A stretch of DNA of 64,000 nucleotides from Ischnura elegans (GCF_921293095.1 NC_060249.1:80053907-80117906), one strand, 5' to 3'. Positions 25,901-37,675 are shown, counted from the first letter of the stretch. Program-made: numbers and translations. Notes: generated by a model not told the origin, from the sequence alone.

Positions 25901-26084
25901 CTCCAGCGAGACTAGACGGATTGGTGTTTACCAAGTATCCAAGTGGAAATTTTATTGGCGTGAGAAAGAGATGCTTCCTTTTCGGTAAATGCTGTAGATC
26001 AAGGGTTGCCAGCCCCTTCATACCTGCGGGCCTAATGTTACCATTCCGTTGGTCCGTATTTTATTCCAATGCCCCCTAAACCAG

Positions 26085-26145
26085 CATACTGTCGCCGAAC
26101 AAACGCCCTAGAGGTGGTTCGCAGGGTATTATGTAGATGTATATT
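26085..26145 (+). mobile_element. CR1/L2-like 3' end fragment (extreme end only)
   Basis: It has CCGAACAAACGCCCTAGAGG, TGGTTCGCAGGGTATTATGT and AGATGTA; about 60 bp remains. Confidence 0.7.
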
Positions 26146-26189
26146 ATGGCCATTTACATAAAGTGATACAACAAAGGATTGGCGTAACT

Positions 26190-26400
26190 ATGGGGAGGAC
26201 GAGGGGATGTATGCCCCCCCCCCCCAAATCCTCAGATAAATCAAAAAAATACTTTAAAATCTTGTCTGGATTAGATATACAATAACTGCATCTGCTTAAA
26301 GTAGAATTTTACATGCCAAAATGATGTAAAATGTATATTGAGGCATGTTATTTTTCAAAAATTTTCCTGACCTCCCTGCTTCCTGGGGGGCTAGCACCCC
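26190..26400. mobile_element. MITE relic related to 30732-30986 (opposite orientation)
   Basis: The left end TTGGCGTAACTATGG is a decayed form of CAGTGGCGTAACTA. The interior (TAACTGCATCTGCTTAAAGT, GATGTAAAATGTAT, AGGCATGTTAT) is the reverse complement of sequence at 30820-30930. The right end is degraded. Confidence 0.7.
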
Positions 26401-26404
26401 ACTA

Positions 26405-26500
26405 ACTAATGACATCTTCTTGTAAACCCCGATGTAAAAGGCCAATGTAACCCGTTTTCGGTGTTATGGGCATACTTTTTTTTAATAAATAAGATAAGAG
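26405..26500 (+). repeat. SINE type 1, 3' fragment
   Basis: It carries AACCCCGATGTAAAAGGCCA and a TTAATAAATAAGATAAG end, matching the body and A-rich tail at 17240-17328. Confidence 0.6.
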
Positions 26501-27014
26501 TAGATTGCCTTAGTTTGGGATAACATACCCAGACGGTATTCCAACCCGCGATTCCAACCATATTCCAACCTTTGGATTCGCAGTAGAGAATTTTTCCATG
26601 CCGTCACTGAGGCAGTAAGGCTTCTTGAAACGCAAATACTAGTATTTTCACGAGACATTATGATATATAAATGACTAAATAACCTTCAAAATGTATGAGA
26701 TGCACTTTACCCATACAGTGTGTAAAAATTAGTGGGAGCAAACAGATTTGCGAGGCGCAATAAATTTTATAGGGGTCCACTGTAGATGAAGGGAATTCGT
26801 GGAAGTTCGAGCGAGCCAAATGTTGTCTCAATCTATATTATTCCTGAAACATCTCTAGCTGCGTACATAATCATTGTACATAGGCGCCATAATCAACAGC
26901 TTGATTCCACGTAAGACATTCGTAATCGATGCTTTCACCAGAAGGTTGACTTCGATACAAAATCCAAAGCTAGCTCCAAACTGAAGAATCTGAGCTTTTC
27001 CCGGTGAATAGCAT

Positions 27015-27084
27015 GGATGAAAGCTTCTCGCGTTTCCAACCGGGTCAGGGTCTGCATGGTTGGAAACCCGAGAAGCTTTCATCC
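27015..27084. repeat. Hairpin: 27-bp arms, 16-bp loop
   Basis: Arms 27015-27041 and 27058-27084 pair with a single mismatch; each contains GAAAGCTTCTCG and TTTCCAACC (or complement). A transposon fragment or structured RNA cannot be distinguished. Confidence 0.8.
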
Positions 27085-27171
27085 TAGCTCAAAACTGATT
27101 GTGAGCCACGTACGTGTTGAATGTCACACATTCAGGGTAGAGGGAGCACGTCATTAACCTCCACAAGCTCG

Positions 27172-27225
27172 CGCATCTACATAATATCCTGCGAGCCAAC
27201 TCTGGGGTGTTTGGCAGGGGTAAAC
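27172..27225 (-). mobile_element. CR1/L2-like 3' end fragment (extreme end only)
   Basis: The minus strand has CCCTGCCAAACACCCCAGAG, TTGGCTCGCAGGATATTATG and TAGATG. Confidence 0.75.
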
Positions 27226-27229
27226 TTCG

Positions 27230-28587
27230 AGGATTGAGTATTGTCTCGAAATTCCTGATATCATTTGTTCACATTTCTCAACACCAATAGAAATATGTGT
27301 ATCAATAACCTCCACCACCCCAAAATAATTCCACCAACCCTCGCTGCCTTTCGCACTCATTTCATTTCCAATTAAAGGCGCTAATAGGAAGAAATTCATC
27401 GCATGGTTTTACTCAGTATAAACCAAAAGGACACATTTTAAGTGCATACTGACGTGTCATTCTACAAAAAAACGATCTATGATCTGTAATTTCAAAAGAA
27501 AGAAAATAATACAAAAATGAAACACCAATCCAGACGTATTAAACAATGCTCTTATCTGTAGGTTTAATCAATACGCTCTAGTCGACTCTAAATGGCGGTG
27601 ATACCCATCATAGGTTGCAATGCCTATGTAAAAACATCCCGCCGACTTCCTATTACCAATTTTTTTATCCTTATACTCGCGGACAAGATGCATAAGAGCA
27701 ATATTTTTTTTTCCTCGTTTTAAACCTCTCAGAAAGCCGCATAAGTTAGTCTTTCAATCTACATTCTTCGTATGAACAGTATTACTGTGAAGCAAAATAT
27801 CTGTCAAGGGCAATTTACAGCAAGCAAACATCCAGGTCTAGGATGACTCGAGACCACTCGCGTATATATTAAATATCGCGATAAAGAGAAAGTTCAACAG
27901 AGGAAAAAATTGTGACTTACCGCAAAGAGCCACATAGTTTAAGTTTTTTACCTGCAGAGTATTACATCAAAGAATATACTGAATTGTACACATCTTGAGA
28001 CACAAGATTTGTGCCAATAATACACAGAGATCGGAAGAGATATGAACGTCGAGGTAGGCCAATAGAGGTAAGAGAAAAAAGCGGATTGAAGTACCATGCC
28101 GGAGCCAGGTATCGATAAAGAATTAATATCCATTCGAGGACTTTCAAACATCTCACTTTTTGGAAATATTTCTTCCGTTCTGCCTGCAACGTATGAATTG
28201 AAAGAAGAAAGCTTATACGTGGCATATCACCAATGTATATCTTATCTAAAAGATACAGTCATAACGATGGTGATATCGGCGGGGCCAATGCCATTTTTTT
28301 ACCTATGTTCCTTTCCTTGTCTTATAGAAAAACACTACTAGCATTATAAGTGAAAGGAGACGGAATTCCACGAAAGAATATGAAATGTTAGGACAGTGAA
28401 AAACGCAACTGCAAGTACAAGGAAACTCACAAAACGTGCATGTATGCGCGACACTTATGAAAATAAAATACATTAGCAGCAAAGTCGAAGAAACTCTGAT
28501 TCATCAAATGTGTTGGTAAAAGTTCCGCGGCTGATTAAGTAACACACGAATATTGATTAGAAAGGATGAAATTAGACGCCGATAAGT
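27230..28587. other. No recognisable feature
   Basis: Short overlapping frames at 27948-28341 match nothing known. Confidence 0.45.
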
Positions 28588-29516
28588 TAATCTACATCTA
28601 CATAATACCCTACGAGCCACCTCTAGGGCGTTTGGCAGGGGGTGATCAATCACCAGCATGCAGCATGCATTTGGACTCCCACATGCACACCACACCGTCC
28701 AAAAAACGTCCCGTATAATAACAAACTATACTACTATATGCTGTTAGAAATAGAATATAGAATAGAAATTCAGAAACATGCTTTAAGTTTTACATAGGTT
28801 AGTAGGCTACACTAAAAGTTATGCAATCTATTTACGAGGTCTATTGCTGCCGTTATAATCTCTTATTGATCGAGGAAAAAATGACATTCGGAATCTGTCT
28901 GTTCTGCAATCTATCTCTCTTATTTTATTTATATGATCTGATCTTCCGTAGTACGTTGGCGTCCGCAAGATATGGTTAACTTCGTCAGAAAAGACACTGC
29001 TCTTGAATTTATCTAAAAGGTTTAGTCTATTTTTCAATCTACGGTCCGACAGAGATTCCCATCCGAGTTTATCTAAGAGGTCAGTCACACTAACAAGACT
29101 ATCGTAACGACCTTTCACATACCTGGCAGCTCTCCTTTGCACGCGTTCTAACTCTGTTATTAAGCCTTTTTCATGAGGGTCCCAAACACTGGCAGCCAGG
29201 GGCGGATCCAGGATTTCTTTCTGGGGGGGGCACAAGCAAGGCCGTATCCAGGATTTTGTTCAGGGGGGGGCACAAGGATACCTCGTCATACAAAACGAAC
29301 GAAAAGATAATGGGACCGTATTAAAAATCTAGCATATTTTTAAGAGTCTGGGGGGGGCACGTGCCCCCGTGCCCCCCCCCTGGATCCGCCTATGCTGGCA
29401 GCGTATTCCAAATGTGGTCTAACGAGGGAAAAGTAGCTAATTTCTCTCACTTTGTCGTCATATTTTCCTAATATTCTTTTAACAAAAACCATTTTGCGAT
29501 TAGCTTGACCGGTTAA
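28588..29516 (-). mobile_element. CR1/L2-like retrotransposon copy A, interrupted by a hAT-like MITE
   Basis: The minus-strand reverse-transcriptase C-terminal part (motifs VQRRAARYVKGRYDS, LGWESLSDRRLKNRLNLL, MSFFPRSIRDYN) spans 29516-28828, followed by a 3' UTR that ends at about 28588 in the TGTAGATGTAG tail. The coding part is split by a 198-bp insertion at 29197-29394. It stops abruptly at about 29516, where copy B (29700-30712) continues, so it is 5'-truncated. It is nearly identical to copy B. Confidence 0.87.
29197..29394. mobile_element. hAT-like MITE with perfect 8-bp target duplication
   Basis: A 198-bp insertion with inverted ends (left CAGGGGCGGATCCAGG, right TGGATCCGCCTATG) and G/C-rich subterminal runs. 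It is flanked on both sides by CTGGCAGC (29189-29196 and 29395-29402), an 8-bp duplication typical of hAT. Copy B of the host retrotransposon shows the empty site. No transposase is present. Confidence 0.9.
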
Positions 29517-29557
29517 ATGACGTCACTGACTCTTGTAATCGTTTCTCCGTAACTGCT

Positions 29558-29641
29558 TGGCCTCGCGCATCCGTATCACGTAGTTTGTTGATATTAAAAC
29601 TAGTAATTAGTGAGTAATTCTTTCCGTCAAGGAACGGGTGT
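29558..29641 (+). repeat. Dispersed repeat, copy 1 (pairs with 32014-32093)
   Basis: It shares GCCTCGCGCATCCGT and AATTCTTTCCGTCAAGGAAC plus GGGTGT with the stretch at 32014-32093, in the same orientation. It lies between the two CR1/L2-like copies. Identity unknown. Confidence 0.7.
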
Positions 29642-29699
29642 CCAATATGTGAGGCAAGTTATGATGGGAATTGTGACAGAAGCGTAGAGAAAAGTATAG

Positions 29700-30712
29700 G
29701 ATATACATCTACATCTACTTAATACCCTGCGAGCCACCTCTAGGGTGTTTGGCAGGGGGTGATCAATCACCAGCATGCAGCATGCATTTGGACTCCCACA
29801 TGCACACCACACCGTCCAAAAAACGTCCCATATAATAACAAACTATACTACCATAAGCTGTTAGAAATAGAATATAGAATAGAAATTCAGAAACATGCAT
29901 TAAGTTTTACATAGGTTAGTAGGCTACACTACAACATGCAATCTATTTACGAGTTCTATTGCTGCCGTTATAATCTCTTATTGATCGTGGAAAAAATGAC
30001 ATTCGGAATCTGTCTGTTCTGCAATCTATCTCTCTTATTTTATTTATATGATCTGATCTTCCGTAGTGCGTTGGCGTCCGCAAGATATGGTTAACTTCGT
30101 CAGAAAAGACACTGCTCTTGAATTTATCTAAAAGGTTTAGTCTATTTTTCAATCTACGTTCCGACAGAGATTCCCATCCGAGTTTATCTAAGAGGTCAGT
30201 TACACTAACAAGACTATCGTAACGACCTTTCACATACCTGGCAGCTCTTCTTTGCACGCGTTCTAACTCTGTTATTAAGCCTTTTTCATGAGGGTCCCAA
30301 ACACTGGCTGTGTATTCCAAATGTGGTCTAACGAGGGAAAAGTAGCTAATTTCTCTCACTTTGTCGTCGCACTTTCCTAATATTCTTTTAACAAAACCCA
30401 TTTTACGATTAGCTTGACCGGTTATTTCTCGAATATGTTTATTCCACGATAGATCATTATTGAGTCTAACCCCTAGATATTTCACGGATTCAACTGCCTT
30501 TAACTGGGTGCCCAGAATTATATAGTTACGCTGTAGCGAGTTATTCTTCTTCCAGAAATTCATTACGACGCATTTTTCCAAATTTAATTCTAACTGCCAA
30601 GCATCGCACCAAGCTTGGATAGCAGCAAGGTCATTCGTTAGTTCATCCATATCTTTGCTGGAACGGATTTCTCTGTAAACTACCGCGTCATCTGCAAATA
30701 ATCGTGATACTT
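29700..30712 (-). mobile_element. CR1/L2-like retrotransposon copy B, 5'-truncated RT
   Basis: The minus strand is open from about 30712 to 29943, beginning at the catalytic FADDAVVYREI (near 30690) and running through LELNLEKCVVMNFW, VKYLGVRLNNDLSWNKHI, LVRPHLEYTASVWDPH and the terminal MSFFPRSIRDYN. The 3' UTR runs to about 29700 and ends in the family tail. It lacks the N-terminal RT, endonuclease and ORF1. The intact reading frame of 235 codons suggests a young copy. It is in the same orientation as copy A, about 0.2 kb from it. Confidence 0.9.
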
Positions 30713-30731
30713 ACTATACTATATTTTTTTG

Positions 30732-30986
30732 CAGTGGGGTAACTTGGAATATGTCTTGGGGGGATGGGATGGCGACCCCTCCCCCCACACAGGCAAAATC
30801 TGATAAAATAAAAATAAAATGACATGCCTGAAAATACATTTTACATAATTTTGGTACTATAAAATTAACTTTGAGCAGATGTAGTTATTATAAGTCAAAA
30901 CTAGACGATAGTTTTAAATATTCTTTCATTTCTCAGAGGCTTTGGGGGGATCTATCCCCTCATCCCCCCAGTTAGTTACGCCACTG
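30732..30986. mobile_element. hAT-like MITE of the CAGTGGCGTAACTA type
   Basis: It begins CAGTGGGGTAACTTGG and ends (reverse complement) GCAGTGGCGTAACTAACTGG. GGGGGGAT/ATCCCC runs lie inside both ends. The interior matches 26190-26400 in reverse. It abuts the 5' truncation point of retrotransposon copy B. No clear 8-bp duplication (CTTACTAT/CTTACTAA lies slightly outside). Confidence 0.7.
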
Positions 30987-31009
30987 CTTACTAAGTACAT
31001 CAGGAGAGG

Positions 31010-31432
31010 AGTGTTTCTCAGACGACCCGAAAAATATCCTTCGTTTATCTTCGCGATATGGTTGACGTGATCACAAAGATAAAGTAAAAGAAAAAGACTA
31101 CAGAACAGAGATATTTAAAATGTCATTATTTCCTCGAACTATCAGGGATGTTAACGATGTTCTGATGAATAAAATAAATGGCCTCACTGCATTTTTATCT
31201 TACTCCATTGTTAACCTCGCATGGATTTACAGTTGGGATTACTAACAGTTGGAAAGGCATACGATAGCATGAATGTGCACGTAATTTTTGATATTATGCG
31301 TAATATTTTTATGACCGCGTGGTGTGCATGGGGATTGTCTTGCATACTGCCAAGGTGGTGAGTGGTATCCCTCTGTCAAACACCCTAGAGGCGACACGCA
31401 GGATATTATTTTGATGTAGACTGATGCATTAT
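31010..31432 (+). mobile_element. CR1/L2-like 3' fragment, plus orientation
   Basis: A decayed RT C-terminus (FSDDPKNILRL, then MSLFPRTIRDVND) is followed by a 3' UTR and the family end (TCAAACACCCTAGAGGCGAC, ACGCAGGATATTATTTTGAT, GTAGAC). Stops interrupt the frame. Confidence 0.78.
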
Positions 31433-32013
31433 CGACGTAAACGGATGGGTTTGGAAATTATTTTTTTCAACGTCAAAATAAAAATTACGCAACAATTCAA
31501 GCCAAACGCTCACCTTTATTTCGAATAACACAATGTAACACGAAGGGTGGGTCGAAAAATGATTTTTTTTCGGGATAAAATCTGCCCTACGCGGGAAAGT
31601 TGTCAAATCATATCAAGGTCTCAAAACTCAAAATCGCATATTGTAAACCACTGCCGCCCGAACCCCAAAGTTTAACTTTTTGCAAAAATTCGGGATGAAT
31701 TTCAAGACAAATATCTATGGAGAATGAATAACTACAAACAAGCAGTTTTACCAGTGACCAATGATGAATCAATATTCTATTCTATCAATATTCTATTGAT
31801 GAAGTTAAAAGTTTATCAAAACAATAATATAGCTTTACGGTGGGTGAGAATGATCAACAAATTTCAAGTGTATGCAAACCTCGTACCACTCAAAATGTCT
31901 AGCTGCGGTCAGCAATGACTTCGCATTCTGCCTTTGTGAAACCGAATTTACGGTAAATTAGCTAGTTATTTTTACACATTATCCCTCTTTTCATGCCTCA
32001 AAGAAAACTCCTC

Positions 32014-32093
32014 CGCCTCGCGCATCCGTCTCACATGATTTGTTTTCACTTAAACACAAGAGTACATAATTCTTTCCGTCAAGGAACGGGTGT
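32014..32093 (+). repeat. Dispersed repeat, copy 2
   Basis: See the matching stretch at 29558-29641; the two outer blocks are near identical and the middle is diverged. Confidence 0.7.
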
Positions 32094-32439
32094 GTCTCAA
32101 CGAATTTTTTTCGAAGCAAAACAACGAAGCCAAAATTCGAATGACGTCACCAATTCATGAAAAGTGAGCGCCATATTTCGCATTTTTTTTCATTTAAAAG
32201 TTATAAGCAAAATGGCTGAATGAGGAGAACTGACTTTTCGTCGTCAACTATTTTCCCAACCGTCGAATAAATTATTTAAATGAATTGCGATTTTGGCTCC
32301 AGGTGAACGACCCCTTTGTAAGGGTACCTCCACGTAGCGAAGTGCTCGTTAGGGAGAAACATTCACTACAAAAGGCCTCGCAGGGTATCAATCCTATGTA
32401 GAACAGATAGATTTATAATACTCGTATATCTTATATAAT

Positions 32440-32612
32440 ACTTATATATCCCGTATACTAACAAACTAGTATAGTTTGTTAGTATACAGGACGTATTTTG
32501 GACGGTGTGGTGTGCATGTGGGAGTCCAAATGCATGCTGCATGCTGGTGATTGATCACCCCCTGCCAAACACCCTAGAGGTGGCTCGCAGGGTATTATGT
32601 AGATGTAGATAA
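32440..32612 (+). mobile_element. CR1/L2-like 3' UTR copy, well preserved
   Basis: It is the inverse of the 3' UTR of copies A and B (TTTTGGACGGTGTGGTGTGC, GGGAGTCCAAATGCATGCTG). It ends with the intact family terminus, ATTATGTAGATGTAGATAAT. A short palindrome (TAACAAACTAGTATAGTTTG, 32459-32480 region) lies at the 5' truncation. Confidence 0.87.
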
Positions 32613-32639
32613 TGTCGTTTTTTCCGCGATCGATAAAAG

Positions 32640-32950
32640 ACTATAAAAGTTAGTGTTAGGACTTAGAAATTGGATATAGTTATCTGGTAGTGTACTTTAT
32701 TAGCTCATTCCTAAATACGTTTCGGAATTTTCCCAGGATTTCTAACATCATGATTAGCATGTTTTAGCTTCATAGGGAGACTGCCTTCGTAAGATATATA
32801 TTGTAGAATATGTGTCATATTTAGCGTACATGATGCGTAGTGCAGGTTAGGGAAGTAAATTTTAATCCTCTGGTGCACGTCGGTGGTGGTTCACCTCCTA
32901 CCAAACACCTCTGTAGGTGGCTTGTAGGGTAATATGTAGATGTAGATGAA
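32640..32950 (+). mobile_element. CR1/L2-like 3' end, second subfamily
   Basis: The 3' UTR ends with CTACCAAACACCTCTGTAGG, TGGCTTGTAGGGTAATATGT and AGATGTAGATG. It aligns in reverse with 21430 and 24036. Confidence 0.7.
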
Positions 32951-32980
32951 TTTAATTTAGCGCTACCTACCTCTCCGTAA

Positions 32981-33364
32981 GGGAGCATCTATTAATTACG
33001 TGAGGCGTTTAAGGGGGGGGGGGAAGGGGTCAAGCCAATTCTCACCTAATCTCACGCGGGAGAGATCGGAGTCCTGGCAAGTATCCCGTATACATTTTAC
33101 GCAAGAAACGGTGTATAATGTGATTCTAGACTACGATCTTAGTAATATTAAATACTAGTCTTTAATCAAAATAATTAAACAATCAATAACAAATCCAACG
33201 CAATGAAGCAAAGATTAACGTATTTACATTGCAAATACTCATTTTGAAGAATCTCACTTGAAATTAGAGAAAGGGGGGCAGGGGGTCGAGCCAAATATCA
33301 CGAAATGGGGAGGGAACGGGTCACCAAATCGCCAAAATCACCTCACGTAATTAATGTACGCCCC
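32981..33364. mobile_element. Terminal-inverted-repeat element of the ATTAATTACGTGAGG type
   Basis: The left end (32981 on) and the right end (reverse complement from 33364) share ATTAATTACGTGAGG about 10 bp from each terminus. The outer bases are GGGAGCATCT and GGGGCGTAC. G-rich runs lie inside both ends. There is no coding capacity, and the superfamily was not determined. Confidence 0.7.
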
Positions 33365-33369
33365 AAAAA

Positions 33370-33960
33370 CCGGCCTTTCCTTTACCCGTGCGGAAACCCG
33401 AACAGTGTTAAATGGATGGAGTTGCTTTCACAAAATTTTTTCTCACAGCCTCCATCCCGCCATCCTATGTCCCGGTCTTCAACGAGGAAAGAGAGTCACA
33501 GTGGTGTTGATGACGGAAGGCAGGGAGGGATCTGTAAAGTCCCGCGAGAGACATTCCACAGTCCTCGGTCCCATTTCCTTTCGATTCCCGGAAGACGGTA
33601 GGTCGCAACGGCGTCGTCACCACTCCATTCGGACCCGAACGGCAGTGGCCCGGCGAGATGGGAAATCCAAGCGTGGGATTGGGAGGCAGGCGGGAAAGTT
33701 TTGACCTGGGTAAGAGGCCTTTCAATGCGGTCAGGGATCCTTCAATGATTGTCCCGTCAGCCTGGCTCCAAACCCATCAAAGGAACGAGCACTCGAAGAG
33801 CATCCTCAGCTGCACGGTCGTCGCCCTCATTCCGCGAATGCTTCACTTTAAGCTGAGAAGGGGATTCCCCAATGTCTGTGCAGCTGTTCTTCACTCAAAT
33901 AGGCAAATAGACAAGAGCGCACAAGGTGGCTGCGCGGTGATCAACACTTCAACACAACAT
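33370..33960. other. GC-rich patch, no supported gene
   Basis: Overlapping frames of about 100 codons occur in several frames on both strands with unrelated products. It may be CpG-rich leader sequence. Confidence 0.3.
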
Positions 33961-34010
33961 TGAAACTCCAAACTTAGGTACTACCGAGGAAATGTAAAAA
34001 AATTAGTAAT

Positions 34011-34239
34011 ACAATGTAGTGTTTATGATCTTGGAGTATAGGTCATGATTTAAATTAAATACACATTTGGCCAACGTTTCTGAGATTTATTCTCCTTCCT
34101 CAGGGCTCTGTGATAGAAAAGTTTCGTTAGTTTCTATCACAGAGCCCTGAGGAAGGAGAATAAATCTCAGAAACGTTGGCCAAATGTGTATTTAATTTAA
34201 ATCATGACCTATACTCCAAGATCATAAACACTACATTGT
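34011..34239. repeat. Perfect 109-bp-arm palindrome with 11-bp loop and hammerhead-like motifs
   Basis: Arms 34011-34119 and 34131-34239 are exact reverse complements; the loop is GTTTCGTTAG plus one base. Each arm contains CTGAGGA (plus-strand copy 34147-34153) followed 16 bp later by GAAAC (34170-34174). This is the CTGANGA...GAAAC order seen at 14042 and 63799 and typical of Penelope-like tails. Perfect identity implies recent origin or gene conversion. Confidence 0.92.
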
Positions 34240-34445
34240 TGTAATAATAAGGAAGGTCAGGAGAAGAAACTGTATTCATTAAAATTAGTAAAAGAAATCC
34301 TTTAAGATATATCTCATTAAAATCCTGGCAAAGTTAGGATAAAATTTAATGTGTAGAAAAATTAAATACCGTGCACAAACAATGTTAACAAATACAAAAA
34401 AATAATTTGAAAAAACGTTTCGGAAACAGCTAATCAAAACCATCA

Positions 34446-34880
34446 CACATCTACATCAACATCTACCGCTACCTCTAGGGTGTTTGGCAGGGGGTGACCA
34501 ATCACCAATACGCAGCATGCAAGAGGACCGCCACATGCACACCGCACGGTCATAGAAATATTAGGCATGTTAGAAAAATATACATGCATATTCATGCAAA
34601 GACGATAATTCCTATAACAAATCCATACAAGATTAGAACAATGGAAGGAAAAAAATACACGCAATGAGTTCGCTTGGTGAGTTTCCATTAATTCTAATAA
34701 TTGAGAAGACGTTACTATCCTTAATAGTACGAGGGAAGAATGACATTTTATATATCTCTATTCTGCAGTCTATTTCTTTTATTTTCTTCTCGTGATCACG
34801 TTTACCATAGTACGGCGATGACGCGATCTCACATTTTACCATTTCAATCTTGATTCTACCTATGTTTATTCCGAAGGCGT
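34446..34880 (-). mobile_element. CR1/L2-like 3' fragment with RT C-terminus
   Basis: The minus strand encodes GKRDHEKKIKEIDC and MSFFPRTIKDSN (about 34840-34700), then a 3' UTR ending at 34450 with CACCCCCTGCCAAACACCCT and AGATGTTGATGTAGATG. The family's GGTGGCTCGCAGGGTATTAT segment is largely deleted (about 34462-34470). Confidence 0.82.
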
Positions 34881-37670
34881 TTGATTTATCGGGAAGAGAT
34901 GATTGAAGGGTATTTTACTGATTACGGTAGGCCTACAAGGAGCATTTTGCAAACCGTTGCCCACCATATTATTTCACATTCATTGATATTTCTGGGGACT
35001 TACAGTTTCGCCAGAATGTTTCTGTCTTACCTCTATCATAATCTGTTTTCATTTCACAAACGAATTTAACAGGAACACTTTGCAACACATTCAGCTCCAC
35101 AATATCTGGAGTAAAAGAATTATTTTTTAGAGGAAAAATCAAAGTTCTTTAGATGCATTGACAATTATCCTTCATGAATAGCGTCAAATTGTGAGCAAAG
35201 CGTTCAAATCGAATTAAAACCTGTTAAAATTCAGCTATTTCTTTGGGTGAACATTGCAAAACATTTGCAAGAGCCTCCTTGATCGCCATGCAGACGAAGT
35301 TAATCACAATGAAAGCCGGGCACGCAAGAAACCACAGTGGATAGTGTGCAAGTGATGTCCTAAAAATTCTTGTTTATGGTAAGGTATGTTTGCACTAATA
35401 TAACGGCCCAGCTCTCAGTTCGCTCACTCGGTACGACAGTTTCTACATTAGCCAATATATAGGTATCGCATTTGTGATATAAGACGTATAACAAAAGGCA
35501 TTAAATAAGTAAGCGTAAAAGACAATTACTTTGCAAGCAAATTTATTAACATTTCCCATCGTCATATCTCGCATTAATCCGTGTTTCTATTAAAAATTCT
35601 TCAAAAAAGTTCCGGGAGATTTTTCTATTATTGATATCAAAAGAATATCTTTACATTTAAAGATTCACTTCCTTAGGCAAATTTTGAGGCTGATGTTGCA
35701 AAAATTATAGCTCCCGACTCACAAGATAAAAGTAAGTAAATGCACATTATTTCCTTGCAGGCCCACCCTCAGGGTAATGATAGGATATATTTACTTTGAG
35801 GGCCTACCTTAGACCCCAAGCGCTCAAGGCCTAAGGCGGCTCGGACTCATCCTATTGAAAAACTGCAATAACTCAATCGAAGTCTCATTTTATTAATATT
35901 TTAGAAGAGTTGATCAAATCATAGTAACATAGTGGGCTACCAGTTCATGTTAATATGGCAACCAAGTATCCCGTATTTCTCAGGAGATACCAAACGCGTG
36001 CCATTATTTTCTTACTTAGGGCCGGTTTTATAATGTCTAGTTGGCGTTAACCGGTGCATAATACTATCGTAATCTAAACTTTAAGGTATTTTAAAGTTAA
36101 AGTAGTGACAAGTAGTTCAGGATAAAGGTTATTTTAACGGGTGACTTCAAGTGGAAGATATTGTTAACTCTGATTTTTATGCTCCGAAAAAACTTAACTA
36201 GACATTGTAAAACCGACCCTTAGAGTATCAATTGCATTAGCACCTTCGGAACTATCAATTTACACTTCCTAGGTATTTATGGACTTTTCATTGTCTTCAA
36301 GCACAAAGAATGACAATATTTCCACCCGCAGCTAAAAACATTAAACGTTTTCGCTTGATATATTACCGAGTCCGCAATCTTCTGCTCTCAATAAAAAAAA
36401 TAGAAAACTTGACTACTATACTCTTCGATCGAATAAATTAGTACGTTTGCGTTATATTATAAAAGAAATGTACACAATAGTATAAGTAAGTACGTATTCA
36501 GAATAATACATAGGGAAAATAATTTTCGGAGGCTTTGGCAATGGGGGAATGGAGTTAAATCATAAAATAAGAGGCCAATCAAACCAGTAGCGAGTACAAT
36601 AGGACTAGTGGTCCCCCCCCCCCGAAATACTAAGGAGATAGCTTTACCCCTCCCATTACTCCCCTCCTCGAAATGTACCCCACCCCCTTGGTGAAACCCT
36701 CAAAACATTTCCTGATTACGGCCTAGCGGCCAATCATTCGGATTTATTCTTACATGCACAGGCATTTTTTAAAGAATTAAAATGTTTCCACAAAATTTCA
36801 AAGGAATTTTCGCAATTAAAAGCCAAAAATGAAAGAGGAGCATGATCAGTGAAAGAGGCGGAAAAGAAACACAAATGAGGAGATAAAATGAACAGTGACG
36901 TTTCTCTTGGAGGAATTCAAACAATTTCCTGCACCCGAGAGTTTCCAAATGCTGGACACATGGACCGTGCTCTACGATCCACATTTTTTTCGGAGCCGAG
37001 AAGTCGGGAAACCACATTAATCGTTTCGTAAATACGGAAGGAGACCTGAAAATTTGTGGGGATGCCCCAGGAAAAACGGTCCCTAACGGTGACAGCAATG
37101 TTATGAATACCGTTCGCACAGAGCCACCGGCCTAATAGACATTATCTGTACACCCCAACGGAGTGACCACATATTTATGAAGAAAAATGACCCCACCTGT
37201 CCAGTGAGAATCATACCAACGGCACGCTTATCCTAAACAATGCAATAAACGGGTCAGCAGCGAGAATACACATAACAAGATTGGTTGGTAAATAGAATCG
37301 CTAAACCAAAACCATAATCGCAATTCATTAAAAGGATTCGGTTAATGGAGGGAAAAAATACTTACAACGTAAACAAATCCCCATCCAATCTTTCTATCAT
37401 AATTTTAAAGTAAAAAAAATGCGAAAGAATCTGCCCACTTTTAATGAGTTGGCGACGTCATTGGAGTTCTGCTGCATTAACTCGTTCAGATAGAAGCCCT
37501 TTCAGAAAAAAAGAGGACGAAATCGTTCACACTGGTTAAAACAAAATCGATCGCGTGAGGACCAAGACAGAGAATTAGTGAAGAAGCGGAGACCCGCTCG
37601 GCATCAGTTCATGACGTTCTCAACTTATCTTCGATTTGGTTAAGGCCATCGAATTTTCGCCGCGAATAAA
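34881..37670. other. No supported gene
   Basis: Poly-C with a decayed CAGTAGCG-type end near 36588-36625 may be another hAT-like relic. A 116-codon minus frame at 36769-37119 matches nothing known. Confidence 0.4.
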
Positions 37671-37675
37671 CCCTA

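Noticed and set aside
25290-25988. Coding gene (frames of up to 161 codons)
   Set aside because: Open on both strands because of high GC; products are Pro/Arg/Ser-rich and unrelated to known domains.
33305-33963. Coding gene in the GC-rich patch
   Set aside because: Several overlapping frames on both strands, none with family signatures or convincing splice context.
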